11,161 bases of DNA from an uncultured Atopobiaceae bacterium. Lineage in GTDB: Bacteria > Actinomycetota > Coriobacteriia > Coriobacteriales > Atopobiaceae. Below, piece by piece: positions 6,630 through 11,161 of this stretch. The notes below the pieces were generated by a model that saw only the letters and a program-made list of their open reading frames with translations, made no database searches and was not told where the DNA came from. The stretch lies in assembly GCA_947581665.1 (NCBI GenBank), contig CANPVI010000031.1, positions 1 to 11,161 on the forward strand, written 5' to 3'. The first letter of the stretch is position 1. Every line of letters starts with the position of its first letter. A program made the position numbers and the translations under genes.

Positions 6630-6818
6630 CGCGTCGCGTGCGTTTCCCGACGAGGCGTCGCGCATGGGTAACGGCTCGATGAAACCTTGCCGCTTGGCAA
6701 AAAGATGCAATCCCCTCGCACTTGTGCCGAGGGACGGGGGACGGGGCTGGTAGAATTGCGTCCTACGCGCACGCCCGCGTTGGCACATTGGGCATTTCGA
6801 TTGAAATACGAGGTCAGC
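6630..6818 (+). promoter_or_regulatory. Intergenic region with extended -10 promoter for the transketolase genes
   Basis: A TAGAAT hexamer at 6751-6756 is preceded by TGG (6748-6750), forming an extended -10 element. No good -35 is seen at the usual distance, which is typical of extended -10 promoters. Transcription would begin near 6763. Two small hairpins lie upstream: TTGCC/GGCAA (6687-6691 with 6696-6700), and CCCTCG/CGAGGG (6713-6718 with 6728-6733), the second covering the usual -35 zone. The exporter stop is at 6629; no strong terminator separates the two units. Confidence 0.5.
6809..6814 (+). promoter_or_regulatory. Ribosome binding site setting the GTG start of the transketolase N-subunit
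   Basis: CGAGGT lies 4 bases before the GTG at 6819. It supports this start over the in-frame TTG at 6687, which would lie upstream of the proposed transcription start. Confidence 0.55.
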
Positions 6819-7778
6819 GTGGCTGATTTTGAAGAGATAACCGACGTTTCGCAGCTGGAGGAGCTCGAGTCTCCCTTAAGCCTGCCCGCGCTCGAGCCCG
6901 TGGCCGCTCCCGCACCCGCGCCCGAGACGGCGAACCTCGCGCGTCGCATGCGCGAGGATTGCCTCGCCATCACGAGCTCCTCGGGAGCCGGCCACATCGC
7001 GAGCGCCCTTTCCGTGGTGGACATCCTCGCCGTGCTCTACGGTTCCGTGATGCACGTGGATCCCCAAAACCCGAAGGATCCCGAGCGCGATCGCTTCATC
7101 CTCTCGAAGGGCCACGGCGGAAGCGCGGTCTACGCGGCGCTCGCCGAGTGCGGTTTCATCGATCGCAACGACCTCCTCAAGAACTACTACGCGAACGGCT
7201 CCATCTACTCCGGCCACGTGAGCCACGCGGTGCCCGGCGTGGAGCTCTCCACGGGCTCGCTCGGTCAGGGGCTCGGTGTGGCCTGCGGCATGGCGCTCGC
7301 GGCTCGCCAGGACGGCCAGAGCTGGCGCGTGTTCTGCGTGATGGGCGACGGCGAGTGCGATGAGGGAAGCGTCTGGGAGGCCGCGCTCATGGCCTCGACG
7401 CTCGAGCTCGACCACCTCGTGGCCATCGTGGACAGAAACGGCATGCAGAGTTTCGGCCCCACCGACGAGACGGCGCTCTCGCTCGGAAGCATCTCGGATA
7501 AGTTCCGCGCGTTCGGCTGGGCGGCCGTCGACTGCGACGGCCACGACCACGCCGCGCTCAAGGCCGCGCTCGAGATGCCCCACGGTGGGCAGCCGCTTGC
7601 CGTCATCGCCCACACGGTGAAGGGCAAGGGCGTCTCCTTCATGGAGGGCGACATCCGCTGGCACTACGACTCGGCGTCGAAAGACGAGCTACGCCGCGCG
7701 CTCTCCGAGGTAGCGCTCCAAGACGGCGGCTTTCCCGCGGGCAGCGTCGTGCGCATGGGCGAGAGGGGCGAGGCATGA
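6819..7778 (+). CDS. Transketolase, N-terminal (TPP-binding) subunit
   Basis: With the C-subunit gene that follows, this should form a two-protein transketolase that transfers two-carbon units between sugar phosphates using thiamine diphosphate. From the GTG start the product is 319 residues. Visible motifs are GAGHI (57-60 region, H59), SKGHG (97-100, H99), TGSLGQGL, and the TPP/metal motif that begins GDGECDEG at 177 and ends at N207. The enzyme core begins near residue 38. The residues before it form an unusual extension, acidic at first and then rich in Pro and Ala. The stop overlaps the next start in ATGA, implying translational coupling. Split transketolases are known in archaea and many bacteria. 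A different two-carbon-transfer activity on an unusual sugar cannot be excluded. Confidence 0.88.
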   Translation: MADFEEITDVSQLEELESPLSLPALEPVAAPAPAPETANLARRMREDCLAITSSSGAGHIASALSVVDILAVLYGSVMHVDPQNPKDPERDRFILSKGHGGSAVYAALAECGFIDRNDLLKNYYANGSIYSGHVSHAVPGVELSTGSLGQGLGVACGMALAARQDGQSWRVFCVMGDGECDEGSVWEAALMASTLELDHLVAIVDRNGMQSFGPTDETALSLGSISDKFRAFGWAAVDCDGHDHAALKAALEMPHGGQPLAVIAHTVKGKGVSFMEGDIRWHYDSASKDELRRALSEVALQDGGFPAGSVVRMGERGEA

Positions 7779-8764
7779 GGAACACCTTCGTCCAGGCGCT
7801 CGTGGACCAGGCGGCCAAGGATCCCTCGATCATGCTGCTCACCGGCGACCTCGGCTATCGCGTGGTCGAGGGCTTTGAGGCGGCCTATCCCCAGCGCTAC
7901 CTCAACTGCGGCATCGCCGAACAGGACATGATCGAGGTGGCGGCCGGGCTCGCGCTCGAGGGTCGCAAGGTCTTCGTCTACTCCATCTCGAGCTTCCCGA
8001 CGCTGCGCTGCCTCGAGCAGATCCGCGATAGCGTGTGCTATCACAACCTCGACGTCACCATCCTATGCATCGGCGGCGGTTTCGCCTACGGCGAGCTTGG
8101 CACCACGCACCATGCCACCGAGGACATGGCCTGCATGCGCGCGCTCCCGAACATGCGCGTGCTCTCGCCGGCCGATCCCGCAGAGACGCGCCTCGTGGCG
8201 AGTTATTGCTTCAACACGCCGGGTCCGAAGTACGTGCGCCTGAACCGCGGTGGCGAGAAGGACCTTCCCGGCGCGGATGCCATCGAGGGGCTCGAGGTCG
8301 CCGATTTCGGCGCGCCGCTCGAGAGGATCATGCGCCGCCCCGCCGGCGAGACCCCCGGTGAGGACGCCGAGCTCGATGTCGCCTTCCTCGCCACCGGTGC
8401 CATCGCCGCGGAGGCCAACCTCGCCTCCGAGCGCCTTGCGGAGGAGGGCATCTCGAGCCTCGTGCTCACGGTTCCCTGCGTGAAGCCGCTCGATGCCGAT
8501 ACCGTGCTCTCGCTCGGCACGTGGGCGAAGCTGCTCGTCTCCCTGGAGGAGCACACGACGATCGGGGGGCTCGGCTCCGCGATCGCCACTGCGGTGGCCT
8601 CCGCGGGGCTCTCGAGCGAAAAGCCCATCGCGCCGCTCCTGGAGATCGGCATCCCCGATGCCTTCCCCGAGGTGGTGGGCTCGCAGGCGCACCTTCGCCA
8701 TCTCTTCGGCATGGACGCCGACGGCATCGTCGCCAAGGTGAGGGCCGCCCTCGCCACCCGATAG
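7775..8764 (+). CDS. Transketolase, C-terminal (pyrimidine-binding) subunit
   Basis: This 329-residue protein is the partner half of the split enzyme. It carries the pyrimidine-binding domain with the catalytic glutamate in GIAEQD (E49), and the conserved THHATED (residues 111-117). A C-terminal transketolase domain follows from about residue 200 (VAFLATGAIA, then SLEEHTTIGGLGSA). The region around residues 64-110 (VYSISSFPTLRCLEQIR, then GGGFAYGELG) resembles, from memory, transketolase-like proteins of polysaccharide and branched-sugar clusters as well as ordinary ones, so substrate range is uncertain. A segment of about 35 residues (roughly 160-200) between the domains is hydrophilic and may be an insert. 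The start overlaps the N-subunit stop by 4 bases and has GAGAGGGG upstream. A perfect inverted repeat lies 40 bases after the stop. Confidence 0.87.
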   Translation: MRNTFVQALVDQAAKDPSIMLLTGDLGYRVVEGFEAAYPQRYLNCGIAEQDMIEVAAGLALEGRKVFVYSISSFPTLRCLEQIRDSVCYHNLDVTILCIGGGFAYGELGTTHHATEDMACMRALPNMRVLSPADPAETRLVASYCFNTPGPKYVRLNRGGEKDLPGADAIEGLEVADFGAPLERIMRRPAGETPGEDAELDVAFLATGAIAAEANLASERLAEEGISSLVLTVPCVKPLDADTVLSLGTWAKLLVSLEEHTTIGGLGSAIATAVASAGLSSEKPIAPLLEIGIPDAFPEVVGSQAHLRHLFGMDADGIVAKVRAALATR

Positions 8765-8803
8765 GCAAAGGGTGCCTTCTGAGCTCGCGTTCCAAATTGC
8801 TTA

Positions 8804-8859
8804 CGCCGCATAACCAGTTTTTCGGTGCGGTATGGCACCGAAAAACTGGTTATGCGGCG
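8804..8859. repeat. Perfect inverted repeat, 25-bp arms, 6-nt loop (copy 2)
   Basis: The arm at 8804-8828 is the exact reverse complement of 8835-8859, with loop GGTATG. The arm reads CGCCG, then an 11-base core CATAACCAGTT, then TTTCGGTGC. It lies between two converging genes: 40 bases after the transketolase stop and 25 bases beyond the engB stop. A bidirectional transcription terminator is therefore one sensible role. The T and A runs lie inside the stem, not after it, so it is not a standard intrinsic terminator in either direction. The outer 5 and inner 9 bases match the copy at 21-87. Confidence 0.95.
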
Positions 8860-8883
8860 GAAAAGATTCGCGTGCCTTCGCGG

Positions 8884-9492
8884 CTACGTCGTGGCTTCGG
8901 CGATGGCGCGCCTGAGCTCGCGCATCCCGTCGCCCTTTTCGGCGGAGGTCACGATCACCCGCTCGGGCTCGAGCTCGAGGAGGCGCGCCACCCGCGCGCG
9001 CTGCGAAAGCGCCTTCGAACGGCTGAGCTTATCCGCTTTCGTGAGCGCGATGACGAAGGGGATGCCGAGTTCGCCGAGCGCCTCCACGCTCTCCACATCG
9101 AGCGGGCTCGGATCGCGGCGAATGTCCACGAGCTGCACGGCGAGGTTGTGCGAGCGCTCGTCCTCGAAGTAGCCCGAGATGAGGGCCGCATAGGCCGCAC
9201 GCTCGGCATTCGACACCTTCGCAAAGCCGTAGCCGGGGAGGTCGACGAAGGCCACGCCGTCGGCTTCGAAGAAGTTGATCGTGGCGGTCTTCCCCGGCTT
9301 CGACGACACCTTCGCGAGCGCCTTCCTCGAGAAGAGCGCATTCAAAAGCGAGGACTTGCCCACGTTCGAGCGACCGAGGAACGCCACCTCCGGCATCGTC
9401 GATGCCGGAAGCGCTCGCACGTTCGAGTAGGCGGCCACGAAGGCGGCGCGTCGATAATCGATTCCCTCATGCGCGCCCACTCCATCGCCCAT
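8884..9492 (-). CDS. engB: Ribosome biogenesis GTP-binding protein EngB/YsxC
   Basis: EngB is a TRAFAC-class GTPase needed for assembly of the large ribosomal subunit. From the chosen ATG (complement of 9490-9492) the product is 202 residues, the usual length. The G motifs are in order: G1 GRSNVGKSS (40-48), the G2 region KPGKTATINF (65-74), G3 DLPGYG (84-89), G4 TKADK (151-155) and G5 TSAEKG (182-187). The GRSNVGKS and KPGKT motifs are diagnostic of this family. The reading frame stays open upstream to 9630, but GAGGGGAG six bases before the internal ATG and the normal family N-terminus support the shorter form. The gene converges on the transketolase unit, with the perfect inverted repeat between them, and diverges from the phosphohexomutase. 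Confidence 0.95.
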   Translation of the reverse strand: MGDGVGAHEGIDYRRAAFVAAYSNVRALPASTMPEVAFLGRSNVGKSSLLNALFSRKALAKVSSKPGKTATINFFEADGVAFVDLPGYGFAKVSNAERAAYAALISGYFEDERSHNLAVQLVDIRRDPSPLDVESVEALGELGIPFVIALTKADKLSRSKALSQRARVARLLELEPERVIVTSAEKGDGMRELRRAIAEATT

Positions 9493-9657
9493 TTCGCGCT
9501 CCCCTCGACGCTTGCCGCGCCAATCGTCTCCTAGGCGAGCTCGGATGCGTAGAAGCGTTGCGAGCCGCTTAGAATGATGAAGTCTAGCGAAAGCGCTTCG
9601 CCGAGGGAGGATTCGGCGGATGACGCGCATCGGGGCACCACGCGAGAAAGGGCGAGC
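9493..9657. promoter_or_regulatory. Divergent intergenic region between engB and the phosphohexomutase
   Basis: This stretch should hold promoters for both flanking genes. TAGAAT at 9570-9575 on the plus strand is a good -10 match and shares the AGAAT core of the promoters proposed for tig and the transketolase genes, but no good -35 is seen. A small hairpin, GCGAA with TTCGC (9587-9591 with 9597-9601), follows. The engB ribosome binding site is the complement of 9499-9506. No clear minus-strand promoter was found. Confidence 0.35.
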
Positions 9658-11161
9658 ATGGACACTGCCATCGAGGAAAGAGTGGAGCTTTGGCGCGAGA
9701 ATCTCGATGAACCGGAACTCATCGCCGAGCTCGAGGACCTACTCGCCAAGGATGACGAGGATTCGATCGTCGACGCCTTCTACCGCGATCTCGCCTTCGG
9801 CACCGCCGGCCTTCGCGGAGTCATCGGCGTGGGCACGAACCGCATGAACGTCTACACCGTCTCGCAGGCGAGCCAGGGTCTCGCGAGCTACCTCACGGCC
9901 CACTTCGAGGACCCGACGTGCGCCATCGTGCGCGATTCCCGCAACAAGGGCGAGGAGTTCGTGAAGGCCGCCGCCAGCGTGCTCGCGGCAAACGGCGTCC
10001 ACGTCCACGTCATGCCGCGCATCGAGCCGGTGCCCGTGCTCTCCTTCACCGTGCGCCACCTCGGCACCTCGGCCGGCATCGTCGTCACGGCGAGCCACAA
10101 CCCGGCGCCCTACAACGGCTACAAGGTCTATGGCCCCGATGGTTGCCAGATCGCCAACGAGGCCGCCGACGAGATCCAGGCCACCATCAACGCCACGGAC
10201 ATCTTCCATGGCGTGAAGACGATGGACTTCGACGAAGCCGTCAAGCAGGGTCTCGTCGTGTACATTCCCGATGACGTCATCACCGCCTACCTCGACGCCA
10301 TCCAGACGGTCTCCGTTCCGGGTTGCGTCGCCACCGATGGCTCCTTCAAGGTCGTCTACACGCCGCTCAACGGCTCCGGACTCGAGTGCGTGACCGCCAT
10401 CCTCAAGCGCGTGGGCATCGACAACGTGACGGTCGTCCCGGAGCAGAGGGAGCCCAACGGCGACTTCCCCACCTGCCCGTACCCGAACCCGGAGATCCGC
10501 GAGGCGCTCCAGAAGGGCCTCGAGCTCTGCGACGAGGTGAAGCCCGACCTCCTGCTCGCCACCGACCCCGACGCCGACCGCGTGGGCATCGCCGTGCCGC
10601 ACGACGGCGACTACAAGCTCCTCTCGGGCAACGAGGTGGGGTGCCTGCTCATGGACTGGCTCGCCAAGCTCAAGAAGGAGGCCGGCGAGGACGTGCGTGA
10701 CAAGGTGTGCGTCACGACGATCGTCTCCTCCACCATGCCGGACGCGCTCGCCGAGGATTGGGGCTTCGAGCTGCGCCGCGTGCTCACGGGCTTCAAGTAC
10801 ATCGGTGGCCAGATCGACCTCCTCACCGAGGCCGGCCAGGGGGATCGCTACCTCATCGGCTTCGAGGAGTCCTACGGCTACCTCGCCGGCACGCACGCGC
10901 GCGACAAGGACGCCGTCGTCACCTCCATGCTCATCTGCGAGATGGCCGGCTACTACGCCAAGCAGGGCAAGGACCTCTACGAGGCCATGGACGAGCTCTA
11001 CCAGAAGTTCGGCTACTACCTGAACGGCGTCGTGAACGTGAACTTCGCCGGCGCGGCGGGCGCGCAGAAGATGGCCGACATCATGGGCGGCCTGCGCGCC
11101 GAGCAGCCGAAGGAGATCGCCGGCTACAAGGTCGTGGGCTACACCGACTACGATGCCGGCG
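9658..11161 (+). CDS. Phosphoglucomutase/phosphomannomutase (PgcA-type), cut at the window end
   Basis: This alpha-D-phosphohexomutase interconverts hexose 1- and 6-phosphates, feeding nucleotide-sugar and glycogen or cell-wall synthesis. The first 501 residues are visible; the frame is open to the window edge, so the 3' end is missing. Family members of this type are near 550-600 residues. Motifs in order are FGTAGLRG (47-54), the active-site serine loop TASHNPAPYNGYK (144-156, phosphoserine S146), the metal loop DPDADR (303-308) and the sugar-binding loop GFEESYGY (401-408). GEESYG-type loops with the FGTAGLRG start point to the B. subtilis PgcA group rather than ManB or GlmM. The ATG has GAAAGGG (9646-9652) upstream. 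An in-frame ATG at 9577 lacks a ribosome binding site and overlaps the likely promoter. Confidence 0.93.
   Translation, partial: MDTAIEERVELWRENLDEPELIAELEDLLAKDDEDSIVDAFYRDLAFGTAGLRGVIGVGTNRMNVYTVSQASQGLASYLTAHFEDPTCAIVRDSRNKGEEFVKAAASVLAANGVHVHVMPRIEPVPVLSFTVRHLGTSAGIVVTASHNPAPYNGYKVYGPDGCQIANEAADEIQATINATDIFHGVKTMDFDEAVKQGLVVYIPDDVITAYLDAIQTVSVPGCVATDGSFKVVYTPLNGSGLECVTAILKRVGIDNVTVVPEQREPNGDFPTCPYPNPEIREALQKGLELCDEVKPDLLLATDPDADRVGIAVPHDGDYKLLSGNEVGCLLMDWLAKLKKEAGEDVRDKVCVTTIVSSTMPDALAEDWGFELRRVLTGFKYIGGQIDLLTEAGQGDRYLIGFEESYGYLAGTHARDKDAVVTSMLICEMAGYYAKQGKDLYEAMDELYQKFGYYLNGVVNVNFAGAAGAQKMADIMGGLRAEQPKEIAGYKVVGYTDYDAG

Noticed and set aside
6687..6818. Longer transketolase N-subunit starting at TTG 6687
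   Set aside because: It would start upstream of the proposed -10 element, has no ribosome binding site, and overlaps a small hairpin. The GTG at 6819 has a ribosome binding site.
9493..9630. 46-residue N-terminal extension of EngB
   Set aside because: It is Arg-rich and unlike the family. A strong ribosome binding site precedes the internal ATG, which gives the usual length.
9577..9657. In-frame upstream ATG for the phosphohexomutase
   Set aside because: It has no ribosome binding site, lies immediately after the likely -10 element, and would add a Ser/Arg-rich segment not expected in the family.

Overview
The window is chromosomal DNA from a high-GC Gram-positive bacterium. The gene content (a tig-clpP-clpX cluster with a single clpP, a split transketolase, engB and a PgcA-type phosphohexomutase), strong GAG/CTC/CGC codon preference and GGAGG-type ribosome binding sites suggest a member of the Coriobacteriia (Collinsella/Olsenella/Atopobium-like). 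That placement is an inference; no rRNA or other taxonomic marker is present.

Layout. Positions 1-402 hold no convincing gene. They contain a perfect 25-bp-arm inverted repeat, a 16-bp direct repeat with a hairpin, a 14-bp palindrome and a probable promoter. Seven plus-strand genes follow: tig (403-1797), clpP (1849-2457), clpX (2614-3933), a DUF218/YdcF-like protein (3975-4805), an ABC exporter half-transporter (4854-6629), and the two halves of a transketolase (6819-7778 and 7775-8764, overlapping in ATGA). A second perfect 25-bp-arm inverted repeat lies just after the transketolase. Next comes engB/ysxC on the minus strand (8884-9492). Divergent from it is a phosphoglucomutase/phosphomannomutase (9658 onward) that is cut by the window end.

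How the genes fit together. Trigger factor folds nascent chains. ClpX unfolds and feeds substrates to the ClpP peptidase, and all active-site and docking motifs for this are present. The DUF218 protein and ABC exporter lie close behind clpX and may be read from the same transcript. The transketolase pair appears to have its own extended -10 promoter. EngB is a ribosome-assembly GTPase, and the final gene interconverts hexose phosphates. These are mostly housekeeping genes.

The most unusual signal is the pair of inverted repeats at 21-87 and 8804-8859. They have the same arm length (25 bp), the same outer 5 bases (CGCCG) and the same inner 9 bases (TTTCGGTGC), but unrelated 11-bp middles that are nevertheless perfectly self-complementary in each copy. 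This looks like a repeat family conserved in shape and ends with a freely varying stem core. The two copies also bracket the whole plus-strand gene block.
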